Shown here: piece by piece, positions 9,864-20,113 of the stretch | Numbering within the stretch: position 1 is the stretch's first letter | Layout of the letters: each line of letters starts with the position of its first letter | NCBI GenBank assembly: GCA_030374765.1 | Contig: JARGXX010000109.1 | Location: 124,001 to 188,000 of the forward strand | DNA: 64,000 nt | From: Agarophyton chilense | Taxonomy: Eukaryota > Rhodophyta > Florideophyceae > Gracilariales > Gracilariaceae | Reading direction: 5' to 3' | The notes under the pieces: generated by a model | What the model was told of the DNA's origin: nothing | Databases searched by the model: none | Seen by the model: only the letters and a program-made list of their open reading frames with translations | Position numbers and translations under genes: made by a program

Positions 9864-11453
9864 AGGACCGTTAACTTTTGAGCTTTGTATAGTATGATTT
9901 ACTGAAGATGACTTCGACATATAACAAAACCCCTTGCAAATGTAAATTGTATCTCGGCGGTCAAGATTGCTGGATAATAGGATAAATGTTTACCACTAAT
10001 GACGACCTTCAAAATTGATGAGTGAACGAAGCAAAAAAGCCGTGAACCTGGATTAGTCTCAGAATGTAAACTGTCTTTTCTGTTCCGGAGCGTGACGTAG
10101 TCAAATCATTCTTCATCTTTTCGTGAAGGAGAAGGTAGCATGCAAGCCGAATTCTGTTCTCGGGTTACCCATTCTCTTCTCTTGAATTATCACACAAAAA
10201 GCAAAGATATTGTCTGTTCTACAGCTAGCGTGCGTAGTTGGTGGCATCTCATGATGATTCATTGACTTGTTGTGCCCCTGGTTCGAAAAATCTATGTACG
10301 GCATTCGCGACAAAGAAGGAAAACGAAACGTATGTCCTTTGATTATCTAAGAATTGTATAGCAGCGAAAAATGAAAGAATCGACGAACTGGAATGCAGAA
10401 GAAGAAATTCCTAGATCTAAAACCAAAGCACTACTGATGAGAAATGTGCAAGGCACATGACGAGTGAAGGTCGTTGAGGGATCCGGTTGGAAAAGAACTG
10501 TATAGGGATCTACTGCAGCTGCCTGCAACTCTTGGGTTGTTCTAGAATGAAAACTCGATTGTGTTTGCGGGAATCGCAAGAAGGAAACATACTTGTTGTG
10601 ATGATTCCCAAAATGTGTTTCGAATACACAGAGTTGGGCATAAAATCGCTATTCAGCAGATCAGCTCGAAGGTGTTCGAATATCTTACAGTATGTAAGCA
10701 AAAGGTCATCTGCTGTCTTCAATCTTTGAGTTTCCTTACGAAACGAATCGAACAAAAGTCGTGTCATTGGAAAAAATATCGCTGGCCAGATGAAAAGGTT
10801 AAGGTGAACAACAATAGAGAAATGGCATGTTTGCCATGTTTGGCATGTTTGCCATTGTCATCGCATCAGGCAACGAACAAATGTACGTATGTGCCGATCC
10901 CATGCAAGGGGAGGCCTCCAGCAATGCAGGACACCTTAGGGTGACCGAATCGGCTTTTGATTGGCCAATAATAGCGGGTTCAACCTGTCTCCACAACTTC
11001 AAACCAACCGGCCCCAGCACTGCTGTACACTTCAAAGGCGGGTCACAAGCCTTGGTCCAGACGCATGGCTTGATGGCTTTTACAGTACAGAGGGCACGAT
11101 CACGCACCCTACACAGCTTTGGAACCTGCGGTCCACCAGGATAGGTCCACTGGATAGTGCTTTGGCGTCAAGCTGTGGTGGACACCGAGAATTTTGCCCC
11201 GCGGCCCCCTCTTTTCCCTACTGCAGCATGAACCTTGTTGTACAACAGGCATTTTTGAGAGCCAGGCCATCCGCTTAAAACATCTCAAGGAACCACAGCA
11301 ACAACGTTTCTTCGGGTTGACATAGCTTCAGCCCACTTCGCAAACCTTATCACCGCAAACCCACTTAAAACTGCTGAGCTTCTCTGACGGGCTCCTCCCG
11401 CTTTCACCGTTTATCAACTTGACTAACTCTGTCTCATTTTGCAGCCTTCAGCC
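9864..11453. other. Long intergenic region upstream of vps60
   Basis: About 1.6 kb without a supportable gene. It contains an imperfect tandem of CATGTTTGC-like units at about 10821-10855. Near its 3' end there is a splice-acceptor-like context: GACTAAC branch-type motif at about 11421, then CTCATTTTGCAG ending at 11444, ten bases before the vps60 ATG. That suggests a leader intron in vps60 whose donor I cannot place. Confidence 0.4.
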
Positions 11454-12146
11454 ATGGGTCTTTTTGGAAAGCAACCGCAAATAGTCAACGCACCATATGT
11501 GCAGCCTCCTCGTCGTGAACCGCAAGGCCCTTCTATGGACGAGGCAATCCATAACTCAGAAATTCGCACAACTAGTCTGGAAGCAAGGATTCGAAAGGTC
11601 GACGCTGATATTCTCAATTACAAGCGTGAAATGCAGCGTTGTCGTCCAGGCACTAGTACGCACTCCATGTACAAACGCCGCGCCCTGCAAGCCATGAAAC
11701 AGAAGAAATCATTAGAACAGCGTGCTGCAATGAACGCAAATGCAACTTTTAACTTGGAACAGGTTCGAGATGTCAAGTATATGCAACAGGACAATATGGC
11801 CATGGTTCAAAACTTGCAGGCCGCCAATCAAGAAATGCGCAAGGCGCAACAGCATATTGATATCGATCAGATTGAGGAGCTTCAAGATGAGATGCAGGAT
11901 TCTTTGAATGATGCCAATGAGATTCAAGAGGTTCTCGGTCGTTCGTATGATGTTGATTATGTCGATGAGTCTGCTTTGGAGGCCGAGTTGAACGAGCTTG
12001 AGGAGGATGCTCTCAATTATGCTGCTGGCGACAGTCTCGCTGCTCCGAGTTATTTGCAGCCTGTTCCTCCCACCTCCGCAGCCAGCTCGACCGCTGTGCG
12101 GCCCAATTATGAATCACCCCAGGGGCTGCCTGCCCAAAGATACTAA
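11454..12146 (+). CDS. VPS60: ESCRT-III subunit Vps60/CHMP5
   Basis: 230 residues, the normal size for Snf7-domain proteins. The start MGLFGK matches the family N-terminus. A basic helical half (about 35-110) carries KYKREMQ-type and KRRALQAMKQKKSLEQ motifs, and an acidic half follows. QIEELQDEMQDSLNDANEIQ, then EVLGRSYDVDYVDE and ALEAELNELEEDAL, are hallmarks of CHMP5/Vps60 as opposed to other ESCRT-III members. It acts late in multivesicular body sorting by binding the Vta1/LIP5 cofactor of Vps4. A good acceptor consensus (TTTTGCAG) lies just upstream of the ATG, so the transcript probably has a leader intron; the ATG at 11454 is chosen because it gives the conserved MGLFGK start. Confidence 0.93.
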   Translation: MGLFGKQPQIVNAPYVQPPRREPQGPSMDEAIHNSEIRTTSLEARIRKVDADILNYKREMQRCRPGTSTHSMYKRRALQAMKQKKSLEQRAAMNANATFNLEQVRDVKYMQQDNMAMVQNLQAANQEMRKAQQHIDIDQIEELQDEMQDSLNDANEIQEVLGRSYDVDYVDESALEAELNELEEDALNYAAGDSLAAPSYLQPVPPTSAASSTAVRPNYESPQGLPAQRY

Positions 12147-12956
12147 TTTAGCCTCCAATTGTGTAGTGAGCGGTTACATCTTTGTAGTGGAGAGTATTCG
12201 TTTTGGTAGTTTTACTTTCTACCAAACAGTTTGCGTCCAGAGACGATGGCTTGTTGTATGTATATCACTAAGTATCGAAATAATCAACTACACACAGCAT
12301 TTTTGAGTGATTGCGCTAAGTTTCAATTGCATGTTGTACCATTTGAAGAGCAGAGAAATGATGTCCCCCTTCTGAGTTATCTCATCCCCAATGATTCGCA
12401 TGACGTCTATAGTGCAAACGCAAACCTGTCACTTTCAGTACTTTTGCGCTTCACTTAATATTTGAAAGTGTGTTCCAGTGAGGACTTCCAATTTTTCGAG
12501 TCTTCCAGGAAACCCTAATCGCGAACACATATCACTATCTCCCAGCAAGCATGAGAGAGGAGGGTCAAGAACTTGGTCCGAAGCAAGATCAGGAGGTCAC
12601 CACTATTTGCGGCCAACTTCGTCTTCTTATGGTTGCCTTGCTCAATTGTTCCGCGATGAGGAATGTCGCCGATCGAACGTGGTCCGGAAATCATTCTGAT
12701 TCTTGAGAGTTTCGTGCCAAGGCAGTTCGTGTTCTCCAAGAGCTGCCTTGGAACGTGCGAGTACACCTTGCGTAGCCCGACTCTAAGAAATTGGGTTTCG
12801 TGACGAAGTTTGAAGGGGGAGAAATATTGAAGTTGACGATCACGGGCTGGATGTGAGGTGAGGTTTAAGACCTCTAGTTTTTTATTATCGAACATATATG
12901 AGCGATACTTCTGCTTAGAATGTAGCAACAACCCCTTCGCCTTGATGAACGTTGTT
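12147..12956. other. Intergenic region between convergent genes
   Basis: 810 bp between the stop of vps60 and the stop of the secreted beta-propeller gene, so it should hold two 3' ends. No gene or structured element is recognised. Confidence 0.45.
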
Positions 12957-15164
12957 TCATAACAAGAACACTTCGACTGGGTCGTCTATATATTCATATT
13001 CGCCTTGCCCTGAAGGTGTTGTCTGAAGCAAACCTTTCATTCCTACAACAGAAACATTTTTAGAACCTCCTTGGAACGTAGGAACTCTACATCGTACACT
13101 TCTTCCATCAGATGCATAGTCTTCGTAATTCGTGCACTCAATGCCGCCGAAATAAATCCTTACACTTTCATCAAGTCCTACGCCATTGATCATCACAAAA
13201 TTACCACCACTGGCAACGCCTCTTCGGGGCGTTACGGTTAATATTCTCATTTCGTCTTCTTCAGGTTCGATTGGTACCATTGTCAGAATTCTTGATTGCT
13301 TCACCTTGGGCATGAACAATTCTCCTCTAAGCCCAACCTCGACAGCTAGTCCTGAGTCGTTGTGTAATTCATATGGCAGTTCAGCTAAAGTCCCCATTCC
13401 GTCCAGTCTAGCCAGCTTTAAGCTTCCTCTTTCGCCCCATGAAAGCTTGCTCAACACAAATTGCCCTCGCAAACGGGAATTAAATGAGTTGGCCGTGTAT
13501 TCTACTATTCCATTTGTCGAACTTTCTAGGATGGCCATTGGTTTTGAATATCCTTCAAAAGCCTCTGCATCCCCTCGTACAAATGTACACTGTCGAGGAT
13601 CATCTCGAGCACGGTTCCAATTGGGATGCCCATAGTATGATCCTTCAGTGATGTACAAGAGCTTGTCTTGAAATTCTTCTTGCCTGCCAGCGGTATTACA
13701 CCCCGTGGCAATTGGACCGAAACCATTGTTTGGTCCATTGTCTAAGCCATATATGCCTCCGTTTGAATGAGTAGTGAGGCCGTACACGTTCCGTACGCCA
13801 GATGCAAACACCTGAACATTGCCCGAAGTAATTCGAGCACTGCCAGGGTCTTCTCGTTCTGAGTACTTTATATGTCCGTCAAAGCCTACGATATTCAGAT
13901 CAAAGCTTAAAATAGCTCCAGACAACGGAGATTCGGCTATACCTCCAATCTTATCACCATGTGTATGCACCCCAGCATTCGTTGATCCTCCGATTGCAAC
14001 GAGCAACGCTCCATCGTTTGTAAATACTAAACCGTTTACGGCGTGATCGTTAGCTGACACTGGCAATCCCGTGACGAGGTTTTGTTCATGGGCTAGACAC
14101 TTGCTTTCTTTGGGAGACCAAATCTCAATCTTTCCGTTATCCCAACTTAAATGGTTTCCCTTCGAACGCCAGAATAAGGTCGATGTTGATATATATACCC
14201 GCAAATGCTGTTGCTCTCGCGGATTGAACGCCAAACCCAGAATCGAACGCCCTTCGCCAGCGTTATCAGACTTGCAAGATGAGCGAACTATCTGCGCATC
14301 GTCGATATCCAGAACATGAACGAAACCATTCAAAGAACCTGCGAAATATCTTGCATCCGGTCCAAGCTTGAAGGTTGTGAGTTGGGCAAGGTCATATTCA
14401 CTGCCATCCATTTTCTTAACATACGTAGCTCGGAACTTGATGGGGCTTTCTTGAGAAGCAACATAAGTAAATTGAATGTCCTGGGCGCTTGTACCAAACC
14501 CTGTGGTCACATAAACATTTACAGTTTGAGATTCTTTGACAGAGGGAACTCGAAAATTAAGCTCGGTGTCACTCACGATGTGTGGTTGGATTAATTCGTT
14601 CGCAAAGTACACCTGTGGGTTGTTGTAAAAGCCAATGCCTCGCACGGTAACAATTGTGCCTCCATGAGTAGCACCACTTTGCGGATGTATAGATGCGATG
14701 TACGGTTTGAGATTCTCTCCGGGATGGGGTTGTCGCACTTCAACAAATGTATATCCGCTTGCTTCATCGCCGGTGTTGTCCGTAACAATGAGCTTAAGAA
14801 TAGTAACGCCGAGGAAGAAATTGGCTGAGAGGTACGGCGATGCTGTTTCTAGAATCTTTGCTCCAGAATTTATGCTAAACCATTGGTACTTGACAATGCT
14901 GCCGCTCATAGGAGGAGGTCCGTGATCGAAGTAATGGGTGTGTGATTGTGTAGCATCGAGCGTAACGGCATTCATTCCCTCATCATTCCAATCGACTGAG
15001 AGATAGGGACCACCGGGTTTGGCATGAGCTTGATGGTCTGGTGCTTCGATAGGATCTTGAAACTTTACACATGTTACGGGCACAAGGAAGAGGAGAAGAT
15101 AGTAGAGGAGGATGCAATATCTATAGTTGAGTCTGATAAGGGTTCTTAGTGCGAATGATGTCAT
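12957..15164 (-). CDS. Secreted IPT/TIG and six-bladed-propeller (glucose/sorbosone dehydrogenase-like) protein
   Basis: 735 residues with a strong signal peptide (hydrophobic YCILLYYLLLFLVPVTCV at about 16-33). A PKD-like beta domain follows at about 45-150 (DATQSHTHYFDHGPPP, VTILKLIVTDNTGDEASG). The first IPT/TIG domain is at about 155-245 (IHPQSGATHGGTIVTVRGIG). A beta-propeller of the PQQ/soluble glucose dehydrogenase class lies at about 255-640, with ILGLAFNP, an ANDHAVNGLVFTNDGALLVA blade, GVRNVYGLTT and YGLDNGPN. A second IPT domain (about 645-725) includes VTPRRGVASGGNFVMINGVG. The product should be extracellular or in the secretory pathway. A carbohydrate-binding or oxidoreductase role is possible, but catalytic activity is not shown by the sequence. 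Confidence 0.8.
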   Translation of the reverse strand: MTSFALRTLIRLNYRYCILLYYLLLFLVPVTCVKFQDPIEAPDHQAHAKPGGPYLSVDWNDEGMNAVTLDATQSHTHYFDHGPPPMSGSIVKYQWFSINSGAKILETASPYLSANFFLGVTILKLIVTDNTGDEASGYTFVEVRQPHPGENLKPYIASIHPQSGATHGGTIVTVRGIGFYNNPQVYFANELIQPHIVSDTELNFRVPSVKESQTVNVYVTTGFGTSAQDIQFTYVASQESPIKFRATYVKKMDGSEYDLAQLTTFKLGPDARYFAGSLNGFVHVLDIDDAQIVRSSCKSDNAGEGRSILGLAFNPREQQHLRVYISTSTLFWRSKGNHLSWDNGKIEIWSPKESKCLAHEQNLVTGLPVSANDHAVNGLVFTNDGALLVAIGGSTNAGVHTHGDKIGGIAESPLSGAILSFDLNIVGFDGHIKYSEREDPGSARITSGNVQVFASGVRNVYGLTTHSNGGIYGLDNGPNNGFGPIATGCNTAGRQEEFQDKLLYITEGSYYGHPNWNRARDDPRQCTFVRGDAEAFEGYSKPMAILESSTNGIVEYTANSFNSRLRGQFVLSKLSWGERGSLKLARLDGMGTLAELPYELHNDSGLAVEVGLRGELFMPKVKQSRILTMVPIEPEEDEMRILTVTPRRGVASGGNFVMINGVGLDESVRIYFGGIECTNYEDYASDGRSVRCRVPTFQGGSKNVSVVGMKGLLQTTPSGQGEYEYIDDPVEVFLL

Positions 15165-16076
15165 TGAAATTCGTTGGTGGTGGTCGATTCTGTGTTACAT
15201 TCGATGTATAGGACACTCGAGTAGAATGAAAGAAGTGGAAAACTGTCAAAGTGTGAAGAAACCGAAGGAAGGTTGAATTATAGGGAATATGCAATGGTCA
15301 TTAATGAATATTGTCTGATCATTTAGATTCTTCGGAATGGATTGTTGGACAAAGCTTTGGTCGTTCACATGGTGCGTTGTTGCTGGATTCACGGTGGATT
15401 GAAGAAACAGCCTGTATTTATGAGCAGATAGAGCGCATGTCAGAGGGGGAGAGTGCACGTCCCGGAGCAATGGTATGTACTACAAGAGCTCACATTACGG
15501 AGCATGTATGCAATTTCTGGGATTCGAGCCGTTACAAACGTCGATAACCCTTGTAGACATTGTGAGCGCGGTTGACCGGTGAAGGACGAACAGAGGGCTG
15601 AAATGGGCGGGGGACGCGAGGTGAAGCTTCCCCGGGAACAGGGGCGACGTTGGTGATTGGACGTGGTTTTCCCGGAAGTGGATGACAGTGTTCAAGGCGT
15701 TCTTCGCCCTTGCATCAGGGCGCAATGAGACAGAACACGGGGAGCAGCCGTTTCAAATTCAAAACCGCAAAATGCACTTGACTTTGAATCACTACAAGCA
15801 TCCTCTTGTGATCTGTCTTTTGCAAGCTGTACAGCTATACAACTTGTGACGGATCAAAAGACTAGACGGACCATGAAATTTCTCTTCCTCCGACCGGCTA
15901 TTTCTCTGAGGGGGCAGTCATTACCTGCCCAAGATGGAAACTAGTCGCCTTGTGAAGCGACTGTCTCAGTCTCAATTCTTATCAGCACATGAGTTTCGAA
16001 GCAGAGGGTGAGCTTGTGGGCGCATTTCTTCCCGTACAAGTGCTGCAAGTTCGCGAAAGACATACACAACTTTCAC
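15165..16076. other. Divergent intergenic region, propeller gene / PEX1
   Basis: About 0.9 kb holding the promoters of two divergent genes. A short 30-codon frame starts with ATG at 15988 (MSFEAEGELVG) and overlaps the PEX1 start in another frame; it contains GAGG-GTGAGC, which also resembles a splice donor. It could be an upstream ORF or a small 5' exon. Nothing else is recognised. Confidence 0.4.
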
Positions 16077-19000
16077 ATGCATAAAATGGATCTTTTTGTC
16101 GCTTTTCAATCAAACAACTCTTCAAATATGTCCATTCCACATTCAAATTGTTTTGTTTCACTACCAACAACAATTGTGGCTTCTCTCTCCGAACTCAAAC
16201 CTTTTGCCTCATTGATAATCATTCGCCTATTCAAGAAAGCAGGGACTAGCAGCGCAGCAATTTACGTCGCATGCTCCGGTGGCACAACACCAACACAAAA
16301 CCAAATTGTCTTTCATCCAAATCATGCAGCTGCACTTCATCTCAGACAAGGTGATATAGTCACCGCAACTGTTGCAGAAAGAATATCCAATTACCCGCGA
16401 AGGTGTGTGGATGTCGCTTATCTTCGTCCTGTATCATATGACCAATGTCAAACTGAGTTGTCAACTTCTCAACCATTCCAACTGGCGTCTGAACAATTTT
16501 CTGCTCTTAATGTCACGGCAAGTTTCTTGGAGACATCCGTCCTCTCTCAGATGCGACTTGTATACGAAAATCTGGTCGTCCCGATTCAATTACCAGCCAA
16601 AGAATGTATATACGTCCGTATCATGTCTATGGATACCTCAGGCGATCAAAATTGGCCTTACGCGTTACTCACAGCTTCTTCTCAGCTTGCAATAGAACCA
16701 CCACCAACCGACCCATCAAGAACTCACGTGAAGAAAGTCCTCTCGTTTTTCCGGGCGTTGTCGATGTGTAGATACGAGTTGCAGCGTCTGTCTTCCTTAT
16801 TTCAAACTCATGCAATTCTGCCAGCTGACGGATCTTCCGATGTACGATATGCATACGTTTCCAGGAAAGATCTGGAAAGCAGCAATGTCGCGGTTCCAGT
16901 AGCATTTATTTGTCACGAAGCAATTCCAAAACGTCATATATGGGTTCCTAATCATGTTTGCCACGCTTTATCTCTTACTCCTCTAACCCCGCTTCTCGTA
17001 GAAGAAGTCTCTGCGTTTCCGCATGGGGATATCGATCTTTTCGCCGAACCATGTAGGCTTTCAGATGGACTTGCTACATTTTCGGAGCTCAAAGAGCAAC
17101 GCAGTGTCTATTTTAATTCTATGTTTCTGCGGGGTTTGAAAGTCCACATCATCGCCGAGCCAATGCTGCGTGCAGATGCTCATATTGGTAATTTTATGTG
17201 GGATACAATTGGTTTGAAGAAACCAGAGCATGAGGATCAAGATGATATCTTTAATGAACCGAAAAATGCTCTTCTAGACGATATCTTGTGTAGTGAAGAA
17301 CTCATGATCGCGGCAAAGAAACGTCAAATGGTTAATGGTTTTCGGAGCTTTCCTGACCAAACAATGCGTTTACTAGACACGAAGTCTAGCAATGTTTCTT
17401 CAACTGGAGAAAAACATAGAATATTATTACCTCCGCTTTTAGAAGACAAGAAGTCCGCAGTCAAATCCTTGAAAAGCTTGTCGCAATCCTCAAAGAAAAT
17501 TGTGCATGAAGTGATGAAGCAAGCTCGTCAACATTTCAGAAGGGGACGAACAGACCGAGATTATCCGCTGTCCATTACGGTTGAAGGGGCATTAGGTACT
17601 GGTAAAACGCATGTGTGTTCCGCGATTGCATCCATGCTGCAAGATCTGGCTCTTGTTCGAACTGTGTGGGTCAGGTGCAAGCTCCATTTCAAAGATACGA
17701 CTGATGTTTCGATCACGCGCATAAGATCCGCGTTTCGTGGTGCCGTTGACGGCGGACCGGGTCTCATTGTTCTCGATGACATTGATAGATGGATCGAAAT
17801 TAAACAAGATATTGAGAAAGACAAATCAGAATATAGTCTGAAGGACATTCGCGGCAAACGCATCTGCGTTGCATTGGAGCGTGAACTCAGAAAGAAGAGA
17901 GCCCACCCCATTCTAGTCTTGTTTTCATGCAGAGACTTTAAGCAGCTCAACAAGATTATTAGGTGCCCAGGTCTAATTCATTCTGTTCTCTCCATCTCAC
18001 TGCCACAGAAATCTGATCGCGCTCTTCTAATTTGGTACGGCCTCAAACAATTTGGGGCTTTGGACATTCATGATGGCGATCAGGGAGAAGCTTTAAAACA
18101 ACAAATCCTCGATAACTTGGCATCTCTCACCGATGGATTTGCCCCACATGATATAAGGGTAGCACTGTATCGAATGCAGCTTAAGACAAAGGAGAAAGCG
18201 TTACCAGAGACGATCCTAAAATCAGTGGCGGACAGGCTCGAAGCTATTCTGAAGAACATGGTACCAGTAAACAGAATCGGGATCAAAATCACCAAGGTAG
18301 ATCCGATAGAGGAATTGTCTTGGAAGAAAATTGGAGGTCTCTCACGCGCAAAACGACAGCTGTGGGAGGCATTACAACTTCCTGCCCTCCACCCCGATGT
18401 TTTCGTAGATGCTCCCCTGAGGCTTCCGCATGGAATACTACTTTTTGGCCCTCCAGGTTGCGGGAAGACAATGCTTGCGAAAACAGCCGCTTTGGAAAGT
18501 AACATGCGTTGTATTGTCGTTCGAGGTCCAGAATTGTTGAGCAAGTACGTCGGAGAAAGCGAAGCTGAGGTCCGACGGGCTTTTGATAAAGCTGCTCAAG
18601 CTGCGCCGTGTGTGCTATTGTTTGACGAGTTCGATGCTTTAGCCCCTCGACGAGGTGGATATGGCACCGGAGTCTCTGATCGAGTCGTGAATACCTTCCT
18701 AGCATGCATGGACGGTGCCGATAGGCTCGCAGAAGGCGTTTACGTCTTGGCAACAACGAGCAGACCCGAAGTAATCGATCCCGCCCTTTTACGTCCGGGG
18801 CGGCTCGATAAGTGGATCTATCTAGATGTTCCGGCCACAGCAAATGTTCGTTTGGACATTTTGAAATGCTTGTATCTCAACTACTTTTCGAAGTCAAATG
18901 ACGCTGGCGCTATTCTTGAACTAGTAGCGAAGAAAACCGATGGTTACACTGGTGCAGACTTGGGTTCAATTATTAATGATGCACATATGTCTGTAATCAG

Positions 19001-19214
19001 AAAGGGAGGGTCCCCAGACGGTACAGTAGATCTAGAAGCCATCCATGCTGCCCTTCTAGAGTCTCTCTCTGAAAGCCGGCCTTCTCTCAGTAGAGCGCGA
19101 AGGCATGCGTACGAAAGAGTGATGGCGAGGTTTTCGGCTTGTGGAGAGCACGGACTACACGGAGGTAGTTTTGGGGAACTCGTGCCTTCTCGAGCCCTAG
19201 TCGCTCTGAAATGA
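16077..19214 (+). CDS. PEX1: Peroxisome biogenesis AAA ATPase PEX1
   Basis: 1045 residues from the ATG at 16077. The start is chosen because MDLFVAFQ...NCFVSLP aligns with the PEX1 N-terminal fold, which would be lost with the next ATG at 16128. The double-psi barrel N-domain (about 1-150) is followed by two AAA modules. D1 has GALGTGKT at about 503 and a LIVLDDIDRW Walker B. D2 has the lead-in SWKKIGGLSRAKRQLWEAL, GPPGCGKT at about 791, KYVGESEAEVRRAFDKA, Walker B LLFDEFD at about 846 and DPALLRPGRLDKWIYLD. Pex1 and Pex6 form a heterohexamer that pulls ubiquitinated Pex5 out of the peroxisomal membrane. No intron is seen, unlike most eukaryotic PEX1 genes. Confidence 0.93.
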   Translation: MHKMDLFVAFQSNNSSNMSIPHSNCFVSLPTTIVASLSELKPFASLIIIRLFKKAGTSSAAIYVACSGGTTPTQNQIVFHPNHAAALHLRQGDIVTATVAERISNYPRRCVDVAYLRPVSYDQCQTELSTSQPFQLASEQFSALNVTASFLETSVLSQMRLVYENLVVPIQLPAKECIYVRIMSMDTSGDQNWPYALLTASSQLAIEPPPTDPSRTHVKKVLSFFRALSMCRYELQRLSSLFQTHAILPADGSSDVRYAYVSRKDLESSNVAVPVAFICHEAIPKRHIWVPNHVCHALSLTPLTPLLVEEVSAFPHGDIDLFAEPCRLSDGLATFSELKEQRSVYFNSMFLRGLKVHIIAEPMLRADAHIGNFMWDTIGLKKPEHEDQDDIFNEPKNALLDDILCSEELMIAAKKRQMVNGFRSFPDQTMRLLDTKSSNVSSTGEKHRILLPPLLEDKKSAVKSLKSLSQSSKKIVHEVMKQARQHFRRGRTDRDYPLSITVEGALGTGKTHVCSAIASMLQDLALVRTVWVRCKLHFKDTTDVSITRIRSAFRGAVDGGPGLIVLDDIDRWIEIKQDIEKDKSEYSLKDIRGKRICVALERELRKKRAHPILVLFSCRDFKQLNKIIRCPGLIHSVLSISLPQKSDRALLIWYGLKQFGALDIHDGDQGEALKQQILDNLASLTDGFAPHDIRVALYRMQLKTKEKALPETILKSVADRLEAILKNMVPVNRIGIKITKVDPIEELSWKKIGGLSRAKRQLWEALQLPALHPDVFVDAPLRLPHGILLFGPPGCGKTMLAKTAALESNMRCIVVRGPELLSKYVGESEAEVRRAFDKAAQAAPCVLLFDEFDALAPRRGGYGTGVSDRVVNTFLACMDGADRLAEGVYVLATTSRPEVIDPALLRPGRLDKWIYLDVPATANVRLDILKCLYLNYFSKSNDAGAILELVAKKTDGYTGADLGSIINDAHMSVIRKGGSPDGTVDLEAIHAALLESLSESRPSLSRARRHAYERVMARFSACGEHGLHGGSFGELVPSRALVALK

Positions 19215-20113
19215 ACAGTTTGCTTTTTTCAGAATTACATATCCTGTATGGGCTAGCTAGATTGCTAGCAATCTTATTTGACACTTACGGAAAACCATGA
19301 AACGGGGAACAAAACACATTTGCACGCGACCTGTCTTGACGTGATTGCAGGAAATGGGCTATATATTTTGATGAATTCAAGGGGGCATATTGACGTTAGC
19401 GGCATGCAATTTGATTCATTCCAATCATGACCGATACGGATAAACCATGGCAGATCAAAGTCATCCTTCGGAATAGCAGGCAAACTTCTTGTTACTTTCA
19501 AAATGTTACAAGAGCGATGAGAACCAGCGCGCCAACACCCCTTCCGGCCAGGCAGATAAGTAGGAATCCTTGTAGCTTGGCATGGACTTGGCCCCAGAAA
19601 GATATTGCACCCTATTCAAACGAGAGATTTCATCGAGGATGATACTCTATTATGTTTGGCCCCTAATAAAACCAAGAAAGCTATCTGCTGTAAGGGACGA
19701 AATCATCATGCTGGTGCGAAGAGTATCTAAATTGAAAAGTGTTTCTCTACTGGAAAATTGTGATCACCTGCCCCAGAAGCGACCAGACATGCAGAAGCCA
19801 TCTTCATAAACCCTGATGCAATGGGGCCCCTGCCCTATCATGTGAAGGGACCTACTTTTTGAAAATGACACCTGGAAAGTCATGCCATACCATGAACATT
19901 CAATCAAACCAGCTTGTGGGTTCGCTTCTTACAAGGAGCGTTGCATTTTTTTTTTGAGGTTCTTTCATGCATCCTTCAATCTTTCGGAAATCTTAGTTGC
20001 ATCCCAGTCGTTTGGATTGAAACTTGTCTGAATCCTCAGTTCCGAGAAACGATTAAGTAGTGACCCTGGTTTACATCTAACGCCGTTGGACGCCTCCCTT
20101 CTTGGACTGGAAT
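19215..20113. other. Intergenic region PEX1 / transporter
   Basis: About 0.9 kb with no recognisable gene. It has a run of ten T at about 19949-19958 and AT-rich ends; the small open frames lack motifs. It should hold the PEX1 3' end and the promoter of the transporter. Confidence 0.45.

Noticed and set aside
10827-11278. Overlapping open frames of about 105 codons upstream of vps60
   Set aside because: Several frames overlap with no family-like sequence; likely non-coding leader/promoter.
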